NCBI GenBank assembly: GCA_012798695.1
Contig: JAAZMR010000101.1
Coordinates: 1 to 64,000 of the forward strand
From: Bacillota bacterium
GTDB lineage: Bacteria > Bacillota > Limnochordia > DTU087
Reading direction: 5' to 3'
DNA length: 64,000 nucleotides
The notes under the pieces are model-generated. The model searched no databases. It was not told the DNA's origin and saw only the letters and a program-made list of their open reading frames with translations. Within the stretch, counting starts at the first letter, position 1. The number at the start of each line of letters is the position of its first letter. This document shows, piece after piece, positions 16,726 to 27,300 of the stretch. Made by a program: the position numbers and the translations under genes.

Positions 16726-17706
16726 GTGACAAATATGACACGTGCTCAACTAATAAATAGCTGGATAAGTTCTAAGTACTGCTTCTTAGTTATTGTCTTC
16801 TTGGCTATAGGTATGCTTTTTTCAAACTTCTTTGGCTCACTTAGATTCATGGTAAGTGCTCTGTTGGCACTCAACATGTTTTCTCTCGCCCTCAACTGTA
16901 GACTTTCTGAGTTTCGCCAGATTGGTCGATTATCAAGTAAGATTGTCTTAATCCTTCTTGTCATCTATGGCCTAGTACCACTCTTTGCTCTGGCGCTCGG
17001 CAAGGTAGCACTTCCCAATGAACCGGGATTGGCTGCCGGCCTGGTACTGATATCCATTTTGCCCGCGGCCATGACATCAGCTTTTTGGACGGAAGAAACT
17101 AATGGCAACCTTGCCCTCACCTTCTCCATGATCATCATGACTACAATACTATCCGGCATACTGATTCCGAGCCTGATGAACCTTTATGTCGGGAAAACTA
17201 TTGAATTTAACGCTTCGGGGTTACTCACAGGATTGATCAAGACTGTCGTGCTGCCAGTCCTAATAGGGCTAGCTGTTCGGCACTACTTTGATACTCCTAC
17301 ACAAATCGTCAAGCCGTATCTAGATGTCTGTGTCAAAATCAGCATGCTAGTAGTTATTTCTATCAATGCGGCTGTGATTATCCCCTATGTGCAGGATCTG
17401 AGGTGGGAGCTCTTGGCAGTTGTTATAGCTATATTGATTCATATTCTGGGATCATATGCGGTTGGATACTGTTCTGCCTATCTCGCCTTTCCCCATAATC
17501 CCGAGATGCGTATCTCTATTGCGTATGCTACTGGGATGAGAAACAACTCGGCCGGCATAGCCATAGCTTTGGCTTACTTCCCGCCTTTAGTGGCTGTACC
17601 GGTGATCCTCAGCATTCTTTTTCAGCAACCCATAGCTGCCATCACTAGAACCATCATTGATAGAAGACGGGAAGCATCCCACTTCGCCTCTATGCGAGCA
17701 AACTAA
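16726..17706 (+). CDS. Bile acid:sodium symporter (BASS/SBF) family transporter
   Basis: A 326-residue membrane protein with about nine to ten hydrophobic segments, matching the SBF/BASS fold. Family-like features are GLVLISILPAAMTSAFWTEETNGNLAL in the first inverted repeat and the crossing-helix segment RISIAYATGMRNNSAGIAIA in the second; the latter resembles the conserved E/TGxxN sodium-site region. It would cotransport an organic anion with sodium; bacterial BASS members carry bile acids, pantoate, pyruvate or similar acids. The start is the GTG at 16726, 5 nt after AAGGAGG; an ATG at 16735 is too far. It is monocistronic with its own terminator and sits among sugar genes, so a sugar acid or keto-acid substrate is plausible. 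Confidence 0.85.
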   Translation: MTNMTRAQLINSWISSKYCFLVIVFLAIGMLFSNFFGSLRFMVSALLALNMFSLALNCRLSEFRQIGRLSSKIVLILLVIYGLVPLFALALGKVALPNEPGLAAGLVLISILPAAMTSAFWTEETNGNLALTFSMIIMTTILSGILIPSLMNLYVGKTIEFNASGLLTGLIKTVVLPVLIGLAVRHYFDTPTQIVKPYLDVCVKISMLVVISINAAVIIPYVQDLRWELLAVVIAILIHILGSYAVGYCSAYLAFPHNPEMRISIAYATGMRNNSAGIAIALAYFPPLVAVPVILSILFQQPIAAITRTIIDRRREASHFASMRAN

Positions 17707-17722
17707 TAGACCTGAAATGTCG

Positions 17723-17747
17723 ATGGGGCCAATAGGCCCCATTTTTT
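17723..17747 (+). terminator. Rho-independent terminator of the BASS transporter gene
   Basis: ATGGGGCC and GGCCCCAT pair across a 4-nt loop, followed by a T run on the + strand. The T run touches the stop codon of the convergent gene, so the two genes share almost no spacer. Confidence 0.9.
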
Positions 17748-19666
17748 CACCATGGAAGTCGAGAACGTTCTACCCCCATGAGAGCATCCCCGTTGTTGAT
17801 GGGATGCTTTTCATCTACACCAGAAGCCAGGAAATGGGCTTCCAGTGGTGTCTCTGTCCTCTCGATCTTGATCAGCACCTGATTCCAACCGGCTTGAAGA
17901 ACTCCTTCGGCATAATTGGAGCCATCCCCACCTTCATTTGGCGCCAATGGTACGATTTTTTCCGTCATATGGAGAAATTCCCCATTTAGGAAAAGCTTCA
18001 TCTTATTTGTGTTCGGAACCCCCAACAGTACTTTTTGAGCCTGCTCAGCCTCAACATAATGCAGCAGATACACGACCCCGGTCTTCTGTTCAAACAGTTC
18101 TTCTATCCTCAGATCATTCGTGCGGCGCCAGATCTTTCGCCAACCCGCAGGCATGCCAGCGAGGATAGCTGCTTCGTTAACACCACAATCACTATTGAGA
18201 CCTTTGCCTGTATAGACCGGTGAAGCTAAGTAGAGAAAACCACCTAGGAAGACCAGGGGAATACGCAACAAACCAGGTCGGCCGATAACACCGATGGTAA
18301 TGGTCCCCTGATTGGATAGGTCGATGGCACTCGAAGGGGAAATTACAGCCATGGAGAGGACAGTTTGACCACCCGCTGGGATATCTACAGAAACCGGTAT
18401 TGAGTCCTCTAGTTGCCAACCATTAGGCAACTCCACAGTTATGTGGGCCGTTAGGGGCTCTGGGTGCGGGTTATTCAGCATAAGTGAGAACCGGGTAGAG
18501 GCATCCCCCACAACTGCTGGTTGATCATCGTAAATCAACACTGCTTCCAAAGTAGCCAGATCGAATGTGAGACTATTTGCTCTATACTCAGAGAGCCCGG
18601 TGGTATCAAATGTATATTCCGGTACGGCATTGCTGCCAGAGCCTTTTCTGATCTCTACCCCAGTATTCCAGTAACCTAAAACAGTCTTAGCCATCTCACA
18701 AACCTCGTCGGTTAGTTCATCCAGATTGACCGGTGCCCTGAGATGCTTAATCCCGCCGGTACCGACATTAGTGGTTATCTCATCACCTAATGGTGCTACC
18801 CACTTTTCCGGGAGATGCTTGCGACCCATGATGATACCAAGTATGGCACCGAGAGTGGCTCCGGTGCAATCAGTATCCCAACCACAATTAACTGCCTTGC
18901 AGATGGCATCACCAAAATCTTCACCATACAACCAACCAATGGTCTGAAAGGCCAAATTGATGGGTGAATACTGGGCTACGGGATTGTAGAACTTCATCCT
19001 GATTTGCTCCCGAGCCACTTTCCAGTCAAGTCCCTGTTCATGCAGGACCAGTACTTCTCTAATTGCCCGATAGGTCTCGCTATCTGAAGGGATGGCACTT
19101 AGCCCCAGGTCAATGAGCTTGAACTTGTCATCGATCACAAACGCACAGGATTCCACCACTGCATTAAAGACTTCACCATATACAGATTCCCCGCCGGCAT
19201 GGTCACAGATAGCATCTTCAAAGGCATAGCGGGCCGCTACATGGGGGGCTGCGGGAGCCACGCAAGCCCAGATCTCTGATCGGATGGGGCTTCCCATACA
19301 GTGGATAAACCAGTTGTTGTGCCAACCAGAAACCGGTGGCTGTAATCCCCGAACTAGGTTAGTCTTGCTCAGTCCATATTCATCGAAGTTGTAGGCAATA
19401 CAGTCCAGCCAATACTCCACTAAGTCTCGGGCGGTGAGCCCCGACCCTTTCTCCTTCAAAGCCTGCAGCCAGATCAGCTGCATCTCCAAATCATCGTTGG
19501 GGATACCCCCTTCTGGCAAATCGGGGTACCACCAGACATCAAACATCTTTTCCTGTCCAAAACGGCGTTCTAAAGGCGTCCCCAGGGTGCCTCCGATATT
19601 CTTGCCGAGCCAACAACCGTATACCTTATCCCTGTAAGTGTTCTCATCTAGATACAGTTTGGCCAT
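17747..19666 (-). CDS. ADP-ribosylglycohydrolase-family protein with C-terminal beta-sandwich domains
   Basis: A 639-residue protein. Residues 1-340 form an all-helical ADP-ribosylglycohydrolase (DraG/crystallin J1) domain: YGCWLGKNIGGTLGTPLE near the start, the metal-binding NDDLEMQ, and CGWDTDCTGATLGAILGI, whose Asp residues bind the second metal. Residues about 360-480 look like a beta-sandwich (LPNGWQLEDSIPVSVDIPAGG), and the C-terminal 130 residues resemble a galactose-binding-like domain (KMKLFLNGEFL, GWNQVLIKIER). Such fusions are frequent in carbohydrate loci and may act on glycan-linked substrates rather than protein ADP-ribose; that role is inferred. It has a GAGGGG ribosome binding site. 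The six-hairpin glycosidase-like gene lies 97 bp upstream on the same strand, so the two may be one transcript. Confidence 0.85.
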   Translation of the reverse strand: MAKLYLDENTYRDKVYGCWLGKNIGGTLGTPLERRFGQEKMFDVWWYPDLPEGGIPNDDLEMQLIWLQALKEKGSGLTARDLVEYWLDCIAYNFDEYGLSKTNLVRGLQPPVSGWHNNWFIHCMGSPIRSEIWACVAPAAPHVAARYAFEDAICDHAGGESVYGEVFNAVVESCAFVIDDKFKLIDLGLSAIPSDSETYRAIREVLVLHEQGLDWKVAREQIRMKFYNPVAQYSPINLAFQTIGWLYGEDFGDAICKAVNCGWDTDCTGATLGAILGIIMGRKHLPEKWVAPLGDEITTNVGTGGIKHLRAPVNLDELTDEVCEMAKTVLGYWNTGVEIRKGSGSNAVPEYTFDTTGLSEYRANSLTFDLATLEAVLIYDDQPAVVGDASTRFSLMLNNPHPEPLTAHITVELPNGWQLEDSIPVSVDIPAGGQTVLSMAVISPSSAIDLSNQGTITIGVIGRPGLLRIPLVFLGGFLYLASPVYTGKGLNSDCGVNEAAILAGMPAGWRKIWRRTNDLRIEELFEQKTGVVYLLHYVEAEQAQKVLLGVPNTNKMKLFLNGEFLHMTEKIVPLAPNEGGDGSNYAEGVLQAGWNQVLIKIERTETPLEAHFLASGVDEKHPINNGDALMGVERSRLPW

Positions 19667-19763
19667 TTCTTTTTACCCCTCTTCCCCCATGTTTGCGATG
19701 CAAGGTTATGTGAGAAAACAGGTCCCCACATAAATGATTCAACGCATGCCGAGCAAATTTGCA

Positions 19764-21821
19764 CTAAAACCAGGGCAATATATCCTCATATTTGACTACC
19801 CAATCCTTGTTACACGGAAAACCAGGTGCATGATGCACACCGCTCCCATCCCACCCGGCTGCCATCATGCCGATTGCTAGCAGCAATCCACCATTCGCCG
19901 GAAGGTAGATGGGGAGATCGGGTCTTTGCCAGACATGTCCATTTGATGAATATGCGTTCTTGGGCGTATCCATCAACAAGATATCTATAGCTAGGGACTG
20001 TTGGCCTAACCGAGCAGCCGTCATTGCTGCCATAGGGTAATCCCAACCCCAGGTGTGTTCCCATTCCCACTCTTTTAGTACCTTCTTTAACGTATTACTC
20101 ATTATGTCCTCATCTACACCAGCACTCCCCGGCAGCAAGCCAAGTGGTGCCAGCATAGAGGGATGATCGTAGTTAAACCTTTCAAAAGTGTCAGGGCAGT
20201 TCTCGTGTGCAACATAGACACCGTCATTTACCGGCAGCTTTGATAGTTTCTCAAGCACATTGTCCCATTGATGATTTCTCTTCAGTCCAAGCCTTTGCCG
20301 CCATTTTTGGGCGATGCTTAGTGCAAACCCCCAGTAAGCCAGCTCGAAGGTTGGATTAATGGTAACCTCTGGTTGATGGTTCTCCTGTGCAGGAATAACT
20401 GGTGGGCCCAAGACATATCGATCCATTTGGGCATCATAGTGAGCAAAGGATGCCATGAACTCGGCTGTGTTGAAGACAACATCTTTGTACGTCTGCAATA
20501 GTGCGATTGACGGCCTAGCTCTATAGCAAAGCTCGGCATAGACAATCGGATGAGGTTGTTGCCAAATCAGCAAGGGATTGATCGGAGAAGGGCTCTCCTG
20601 ACCATCCGGCCCAACCATTTTCGGCCAACGAACTCCTGCATAACCTTGATGTTGAGCCCTCTGACGGGCAGAATCGAGTATGGAATAGTACCACCACAAG
20701 CTGTTTTCCAGCATATGTGTTCGACCCCAGAGGGCAAAGTGTGCTGCATGCCAGAAATGCATCTCAAGGTGTGCCTTCCCATACCAGCTGTTGCAGGTAA
20801 GACCCGTCTCTTGGGGCAGCATAGACCCAGAACACTGAATCGCAGTAAGGTACTGCGATAAAATGACCCGGCGTTCAATTTCATGTGCACGGGGGTCTTT
20901 ACTCTCGGAGAGATCGATGATCCCGCCATGGCTCCAAAACGAATTCCAGTGAGCAGCCGCCGCTCGTTGTACTGGCTCATAAGATGGCAAACTCGCTCGT
21001 AATGGAGCACAGGAAAAACTGCATACGAGCTCCATCATTCTACCGGCATGGTTTTGGTAAAAGAGAAACTCATGTTTGCCGACACGTTGGACCATAACGC
21101 CCTCTGAATATCGTATGGTGACAAAGTAACGTTCACTATTCATGACCCTCAATAGGGTAACCTGATCGGATTGTTGTGCTGCAATCTCTGTTCTATGTTT
21201 ATCAGGGCTCTCCCAGTCTGCCGCGGGCACTGCCGGGGAACCATAAGGGAACTTAAGCAGCACACCCAAGCTTTGCGTTTCGATCAAGCTAGACCTGACA
21301 GAGAACGCAGCTGCATCTAAGGTCGGATGGCAGCAGGTTTCAACCTGTACATCTTGATGCTCGATCTCAAAAGAACTGGTCAGCAAACCATCCCATAGGT
21401 CTAGCTCCTGATTGACCTCCTCGACCTTCTTGATATCTCCTATTTTGCCATTCTCTGCAATCTGGACTAAGCCAAGTCTCCCCAGATGGAATCGATGAGG
21501 ATTCAGTCTTGACCAATAAAAGAGTTCCTCTTGACCTTCTGCACTTGCCGGATATCCTACCTTGCGCCCGTATGTATCGTACTCCTTCAGTCTAAGGCTA
21601 CTGCCGATCAAATCTTGGGGCATCGGTTCAGTATGCCAGCCCCAACTTGATAGAGTACATAGCGGCAGTGCTTGTGAGTACTCTTGCTCGAATGTCTGCA
21701 AACCAGTTATGTCGGCAGAAAAACAGAAATCACCGTTTCCTACAGAAAATGGTGATCTCACGTCCATACCCCTGTGTTTGGGGCTATGTTTCCTTACCAG
21801 TCTTTCCCGACATATGGGCAT
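19764..21821 (-). CDS. Six-hairpin glycosidase-like protein (GH65/GH95-like)
   Basis: A 685-residue protein with an N-terminal beta-sandwich (SPFSVGNGDFCFSADITGLQTFEQEY) followed by an (alpha/alpha)6 barrel. The barrel segments that can be seen are GLTCNSWYGKAHLEMHFWHAAHFALWGR, with a candidate catalytic Glu in KAHLEMHFW, then YAGVRWPKMVGPDG and NPTFELAYW. The WYGKxHxEMxxW pattern is characteristic of GH65-related kojibiose/trehalose-type hydrolases and phosphorylases and their uncharacterised relatives. No signal peptide is visible, so it should act in the cytoplasm on imported disaccharides or oligosaccharides. The start has GGGGAGGG upstream. The bond attacked and whether it is a hydrolase or phosphorylase cannot be decided here. 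Confidence 0.78.
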   Translation of the reverse strand: MPICRERLVRKHSPKHRGMDVRSPFSVGNGDFCFSADITGLQTFEQEYSQALPLCTLSSWGWHTEPMPQDLIGSSLRLKEYDTYGRKVGYPASAEGQEELFYWSRLNPHRFHLGRLGLVQIAENGKIGDIKKVEEVNQELDLWDGLLTSSFEIEHQDVQVETCCHPTLDAAAFSVRSSLIETQSLGVLLKFPYGSPAVPAADWESPDKHRTEIAAQQSDQVTLLRVMNSERYFVTIRYSEGVMVQRVGKHEFLFYQNHAGRMMELVCSFSCAPLRASLPSYEPVQRAAAAHWNSFWSHGGIIDLSESKDPRAHEIERRVILSQYLTAIQCSGSMLPQETGLTCNSWYGKAHLEMHFWHAAHFALWGRTHMLENSLWWYYSILDSARQRAQHQGYAGVRWPKMVGPDGQESPSPINPLLIWQQPHPIVYAELCYRARPSIALLQTYKDVVFNTAEFMASFAHYDAQMDRYVLGPPVIPAQENHQPEVTINPTFELAYWGFALSIAQKWRQRLGLKRNHQWDNVLEKLSKLPVNDGVYVAHENCPDTFERFNYDHPSMLAPLGLLPGSAGVDEDIMSNTLKKVLKEWEWEHTWGWDYPMAAMTAARLGQQSLAIDILLMDTPKNAYSSNGHVWQRPDLPIYLPANGGLLLAIGMMAAGWDGSGVHHAPGFPCNKDWVVKYEDILPWF

Positions 21822-22344
21822 TCGTAATCCCTCCCCATAACTAGCCCTTCAGCCCAGTGGTGCTAATACCTTCAACTAACAAACTACCGGAACAAGGGAA
21901 CGGATTGGATATATAGCACGATAGCTGCGATCGAAGAGTCTTATCGTTACATTGTCGACTTCTACTATCCTCATTTTATGGTATATTATAACTATTTTCC
22001 CGTCAAGGTAGGCCTCTTGCACCTAATTCCCAGTACGTTCATAGTTTTCAACAACTCTTTGCCTATGCTCAAAGCCCCACAGAATCAATAAGTGACTACG
22101 TTTGGTCGAAATTCAGTACTGCAATACCAATTTTAGTCATTTGTCTTACCTTGCCACCCCGAATCTTAAGCTACTGCTTCTCAGCTACCTGCCGCCCCAG
22201 TCTGTCAATCGCTGAGCACCATTTTCAGCCAGATGCACCACGAGGCAGGGGATTATGCCCTCCGATCACGAACACTCTAGAGGTGAAGGGGTTTAGCTCC
22301 TGGGAGCAACCTTACAATAAGAACTATCACTGGAGACTACTAAC
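21822..22344. other. 523-bp intergenic region
   Basis: Divergent spacer between the glycosidase-like gene (-) and the methyltransferase (+). It includes an AT-rich core at about 21960-22000 with the minus-strand promoter candidate. A frame at 22151-22462 overlaps the methyltransferase out of phase and has no ribosome binding site, so I do not call it. No repeats or RNA genes seen. Confidence 0.5.
21978..22006 (-). promoter_or_regulatory. Candidate promoter for the glycosidase-like gene
   Basis: On the minus strand TTGACG (complement of 22001-22006) and TACCAT (complement of 21978-21983) are 17 bp apart: 5/6 and 4/6 consensus matches. It would give a leader of about 150 nt. Confidence 0.4.
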
Positions 22345-22977
22345 ATGCAGAGATGCTCTCTTTGTCACAAACCCTCTATCCTCAAATGGAGCACATCGAC
22401 AAGGGACTATTTCCACTGCCATCATTGTGATTTGGTATTCGTCCCCAAGGAGCAGCACCTAGGTCCTACCGAAGAGAAGGCACGGTATTGTCTCCATGAT
22501 AACACCCTCGAGAACTCTGGTTACGTGCGCATGTTCACAGATAAATTTCCCATATTGGCAGCACACTGGCAGGATGTTGTGACTGTTTTGGACTATGGTT
22601 CCGGGCCCGGCCCAGTCTTGGTAGAATTGCTCAACCGCGAGGGCTACCGTGCGGTTGGTTATGATCCATACTTCGCCCCAGATACGGACTTAGCCGGACC
22701 ATATGATGCCGTGATCTCCACAGAAGCCTTCGAACACTTTTCATCCCCAGCCAGGGAATTGCACCGTATTGTCAGCTCTATCCGTACCGGTGGTTATCTA
22801 GCTATTATGACCATGCTGCGGACCGATCAGGTTGCTTTTCTCGACTGGTGGTATATGGCGGACCCCACCCATGTGGCCTTTTACTCCTCCCATACTCTCT
22901 CCTGGATCGCAGAGGCTTACCGGCTGAGTATCAGGTATAGCAACAACCACGACTTCATCATTTACCAGAAGGATTGA
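22345..22977 (+). CDS. Class I SAM-dependent methyltransferase with N-terminal zinc ribbon
   Basis: A 210-residue protein. Residues 1-30 hold two CxxC knuckles (CSLC and CHHC), a likely zinc ribbon. The remainder is a Methyltransf_23-type Rossmann fold: VLDYGSGPGPVLVELL is SAM motif I, VGYDPYF is motif II, and DAVISTEAFEHFSSP is the motif IV region typical of this family. This architecture is common in methyltransferases of small molecules or cell-surface sugars, but the substrate is unknown. A weak GGAGA ribosome binding site precedes the ATG. It stands alone, convergent with the defence-like module, with only 36 bp between the two stop codons, so it could be an unrelated neighbour. Confidence 0.82.
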   Translation: MQRCSLCHKPSILKWSTSTRDYFHCHHCDLVFVPKEQHLGPTEEKARYCLHDNTLENSGYVRMFTDKFPILAAHWQDVVTVLDYGSGPGPVLVELLNREGYRAVGYDPYFAPDTDLAGPYDAVISTEAFEHFSSPARELHRIVSSIRTGGYLAIMTMLRTDQVAFLDWWYMADPTHVAFYSSHTLSWIAEAYRLSIRYSNNHDFIIYQKD

Positions 22978-23002
22978 GCATGTGCGGGGCCTGATGTTTT
23001 CC

Positions 23003-23038
23003 GGGGAACACGGTCATGTCTGTAAAGAACCGTTCCCC
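23003..23038. repeat. Hairpin spanning the 3' end of the HEPN gene
   Basis: GGGGAA (23003-23008) pairs with TTCCCC (23033-23038), extended by an inner GGT/ACC pairing. It encloses the HEPN gene stop at 23014-23016. Neither strand has a good T run, so it may be a 3'-end stabiliser rather than a classic terminator. Confidence 0.4.
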
Positions 23039-24336
23039 ATGAGATTATGCATTTGATTTATCTGTTGCAGAATCGTAGTGAATTGATCCTTATTCAACGG
23101 GGTATAGTGGGCCAGACTATTTCGCACATCCCGAACGTTATATATGATATCTCGGAAAGTCCTCCAGACGGGGTAGTAATGCACTCTACCATTAAGAAAC
23201 TCTATGATGCTTGTGAATTCGGCCACTGGCTCTCTTGCATCAGTTGCCGCATCTCCTTGCTCGGAGTAGTCTGGTAGTGATGTACAATAACCATTCCAAT
23301 CTAGAAAGCTCCTGTCAAGATACCTGCATACATCCAGCCGCATTCGATCCAAAAGCGGTAGCAGCACACGGGCATGTTCTCGCCAGATCCGGTGTTGAAG
23401 TTCCAGTGAGTTGCCGGTAAGAGCCACTGCTGCAGAGTGGATCACCAGACCCTGACGTGACTGCCAATCTAGTATGCCATTACTCCATAGGTCAACCTGG
23501 TTCTGAGGAGGGCGCGACCAGACCATGCCATGCTGCCACTGCTCATCCCAGTTCGACCCCTCCTGCAATACCCTTATGTTCTCACTGGACCACAGGCGCT
23601 TTTCCTCAGCATAAGTTTTCAGCAGCCGAGCCAAATCGTTGATATCTCTAGCCCCCTCGCCGTTATGGAGGAGCCAATATAGGAGATCCGCATCAAAACC
23701 AGCCAGACCTATAGCACTGCACTCCAGCCAGAGCAGATTACCATCGGTACCCAAGGGGCCTGTCTCATACATATAATTTCTGGCCAATAGCTGCATCTCA
23801 AGTTCTCCTAGCCAACCCCAATACCAGTATAACGCTAGGTTAACATCCTCACTGACGAGGCGACAGAGCTCGGGGTTCTGAGCAGCTATCAAGATGCTTG
23901 CGGGGAAATAGCCCTTAGCTTGCTGCGTCTTAGCTGCGGCAGCCCACTCACCCACAAACGCCACCCATAACTCCAGAGCATCCTTGGCAAGCAGATCAAT
24001 GCCTTTAATGACAAGGAGATCGATTTCCTGAAGTCGCAGCTGCTCCAGAGTCTCCTCTGCTGTTAGGTCCGCTTCTAGGGATTCTTGAAGTCCGAGCCCT
24101 AGGCGTTCATTTAGACACTTCCCTGGCAGTAGATGATCCTCCTCGATTGATACAGTCCTGTGAGATAGACTCTGAGAGCACATCTCGATCACCGCCGCTA
24201 TAGCTCGGTTAGGCGAAATGTACCTAGGAAACAGCCAGAAGACTGTCCGGCAATCACCTAGAGCTTCTGCCACCGCCCGGCACCGTCTTTGAGGCTCCGG
24301 CAAGACATAAGCCGCTACGGTTATCCGCTCATGCAT
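23014..24336 (-). CDS. HEPN-domain protein, putative RNase effector partner of the giant NTPase
   Basis: I do not recognise this 440-residue protein as a named family. The C-terminal 60 residues carry RNSLAH (Arg405 to His410), the R-N-x3-H motif of catalytically competent HEPN RNases, in a helical context (VWRTFRDIIYNVRDVRNSLAHYTPLN) like Swt1-type HEPN domains. The N-terminal 230 residues look like a P-loop NTPase core that has lost its Walker A: a Walker B-like strand (EIDLLVIKGIDLL) and a sensor-like strand (SILIAAQNPE). The ATG at 24336 overlaps the stop of the upstream giant gene by 8 nt (ATGCATGA), so the two are translationally coupled. The likely role is a toxin or effector gated by the NTPase. 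An inferred RNA target is not demonstrated. Confidence 0.75.
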   Translation of the reverse strand: MHERITVAAYVLPEPQRRCRAVAEALGDCRTVFWLFPRYISPNRAIAAVIEMCSQSLSHRTVSIEEDHLLPGKCLNERLGLGLQESLEADLTAEETLEQLRLQEIDLLVIKGIDLLAKDALELWVAFVGEWAAAAKTQQAKGYFPASILIAAQNPELCRLVSEDVNLALYWYWGWLGELEMQLLARNYMYETGPLGTDGNLLWLECSAIGLAGFDADLLYWLLHNGEGARDINDLARLLKTYAEEKRLWSSENIRVLQEGSNWDEQWQHGMVWSRPPQNQVDLWSNGILDWQSRQGLVIHSAAVALTGNSLELQHRIWREHARVLLPLLDRMRLDVCRYLDRSFLDWNGYCTSLPDYSEQGDAATDAREPVAEFTSIIEFLNGRVHYYPVWRTFRDIIYNVRDVRNSLAHYTPLNKDQFTTILQQINQMHNLMGNGSLQT

Positions 24337-27300
24337 GTCCAACCACCGCGCCTGCACTAACCGGCTCAACGGTTAACACATTGCTAGTGACCTCTAGTAG
24401 GCCTAATCGGACCAACATCTCCACCACACCGGTGATTCGTTCTCGAGGCCATGCACCTAGTGCGTGCTTATCCTGCTGGCTCGCAGCATAGACAAGTTCA
24501 TCACATGTAAGACCCTCCCACTGTTTAACCAAGCGCAAGATGGCGTTGGTGGTAGGAAACTCGCTCACCCCGAGAACACCCCTGAATTCATCTCTCAGAC
24601 TATCTTGGTTTTGCTCCAGCATGTACTGAAGCTGGTCTGTTGCTTTACGCAAGGTATCTGCATCCCACTCGCCCCGTATTTCTCCTGCCATAAGGTTGAG
24701 TTTTTGGATAAGCCACGGCCATCCACCAGTAACTTTCAGAATATCCCGTGTAGGAGCCTTCACATCAAAGTCCTGATAGAATCTCTCGATCATATAAGAA
24801 TCCCAACGACCTATCTCGATCAGCATGTCGGCTCGGGATTCGACCTCCAGCCGGGATTGTGAACTATGCATGAACCAAGTACACATCGCCTTAGGGCCAA
24901 GAGTGACAACTAAGCGAATAGATCTACCCCGCCCCTGCAGCCGTGACAACATGCTGATCGCTTCATCAACGGATTGAACCAACCGCTCATCATTAGCAAG
25001 GTCATCTATACTCCAATGTAAGAGATGTCTGCCTGCCCGCTTGTTGTGAATCTTGCCCCGCAGATAGTGCAGCATCTGTTCACTAGTTACATATTCCGGA
25101 GGAGTTTTCTCATAAACCATTCTTATGTGGGTAGCCGCTTGGGCCTGAGCAGCCGCATTCAGTGAATCGTGAACCAGATTGATACCCAGAGCTTCACTGC
25201 CGAATATTAGGGCAACTCCCGATCGAGCTTGGCTCAAGTTGGAGATCTGCTCAACCGTCAAGGGACTACGAATACCCTTTTCGACGTCTAGACTAAATCT
25301 AAGCTGCCTACCCGTCTTGGCCGGTTCCGAAAGCCTTTCATCTAGCTTAAGGGCCCTATCTAGGATCTCATCATAGGAACCAAGGGCTCGAACAACATTG
25401 CCGTTACGGAGCCGGTACTTGCCATTGGCCCGCCTTACTAGTACTCCCAACCCAATCAACTCGTCCACGAGCGTTTTTGCTTCTTGGGCTTCCATAGTGT
25501 CGAACCTTTTGGGCCAAAACTCTCTCAAGAGCTGCAGTATTTCGTGAGCAAAATACTCCCTGCGATATCCGTCGTAATCCTGCAGTTGATCCAGAATCAT
25601 AGAATATACGATGGCCGTATAACGATTATCCAGATCTAGCGTCCACTCGAAACGTTCCTGCATCTGTCGCCGTACTTCCGGACGGCGATAGACTGCTTCT
25701 ACATGGGATAAGGTGACCTTATAAGGAGGACTATCGTTGCGGAGACGGACGAGTTTGACTAGTTCTTGGCAAAATCCTTGAATCAAGGCTGGGTGATAAT
25801 TTGTATAACAGAGGATACGCAATACCGCCGTCATCTGTTCGGGACCAGAGAAATCGAAACCTAGAGCTGACATCGGTTCAATTACCAGCTGTTGTGCTGC
25901 TCTAGGTTCCAGAGGCCCGATGACTATGGGTTGTCGTAATTGGGCAAAAGGATGATTCTCATGGGAATAGAACCGCTGTACTCCGTGAAGCCCCGATAGT
26001 ATGACTTTAAAGCGCATATCAGTTTGGTCCATGACGCTTTTTAAACGCCCTAACTCAGGGAAATCAGACTTAGAATCCTCAGTTAGGAAATTATCGGCTT
26101 CATCAAGAAGAACAATAATGCGCCAAGTTCTGTGTTCTTCCTTATTCATAGCCTCGATAATCTCTCTGGCCAGAGTTTCCGGCTCTTCACTAACTCGCGT
26201 AGGTAATAGATCAATGGAGATCAACCAGGAGCGCAAACGCGGCCATACACTGGAGGGATGCAGCATATTCTCGGGATGTCCGATCTGCCTAATATCATCA
26301 TATAATACATAGAAGTTCCGAGCGGGATTGTGATACTGCCGCTCCACCATGCGTAACAAAGCAGACTTGCCAAACTGGCGCCCTCCATAAACAATCAATC
26401 TCCCATTGGTATCAGCTAGGTCATGCACCAAGATATGGCGGCCTTTGAAGATTTCTGGCGGAATCACACCTGATGCTTGGTAAGGTACCGCATAGCCCCA
26501 CGCCACCCCACAGCTGACAGCAGCCGGCAATCGTGATTCTCTCTGAGTAGCTAGAAAATGTGCAAGCAATTCATCGATGAGTAAGGCCGTAATACTATGG
26601 TTGCGACAATACTCACTCCACTCTTCTCTTTGACGCAATGGCATTCTACCCATGAATAGAATAATCGGACTCGCCGATATCACATCATAATGCTGAAGTG
26701 CCAGACCCATGGACTCAGCACTGGGCCGGCCATAGATCACAACAGCATGATAGAGCCCATTACGGGCTGAGCCGAAATCTGCCAGAGGTGAAAGATTGCC
26801 TGCAGACATCCTTGCTTGATAGTAATACGAGCGGGGGACAGAAACCGTTTGGTCAACTAAGCGGATTTCTGGTTCTTGAAAACCCATATAGGTCAGCATT
26901 GCGCGCACTGCCCGGTCCTTATTGCCTGATCCACCAGTTCTTTTTAGCTGGAACCAAGCCTGCAGCCCATCCCTTATTTCCCGATAACGCGCTCCTGGTA
27001 CTGCTCTCATATTCAGCCCGGCAACAGACTGGCCCTGTGCTAACTGATTGGCTAGAGCTCTAGGGTTATTGCCTGTCTCCAGGGCTTGATTTATCCGTTC
27101 CAAGACTCGAGTAAACTCCATAGGAGCAGTAATCTGCTTGTGCTGCCCCTCAAGTTCTACTTCCACCCCTGCCTGAGCTTGTTCACCATAGTGGAGATAC
27201 TCATCAGCCAGGGGAATATCACCTCGATCTAGTGCCTGATGTGCTAAGCTGACATACTTCGCGGCTGTTGTAATATCGGTTAGGCCATCATTATCCTCCG

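Noticed and set aside
22151-22462. 103-codon frame upstream of the methyltransferase
   Set aside because: It overlaps the methyltransferase out of phase, has no ribosome binding site and low-complexity, non-protein-like content.
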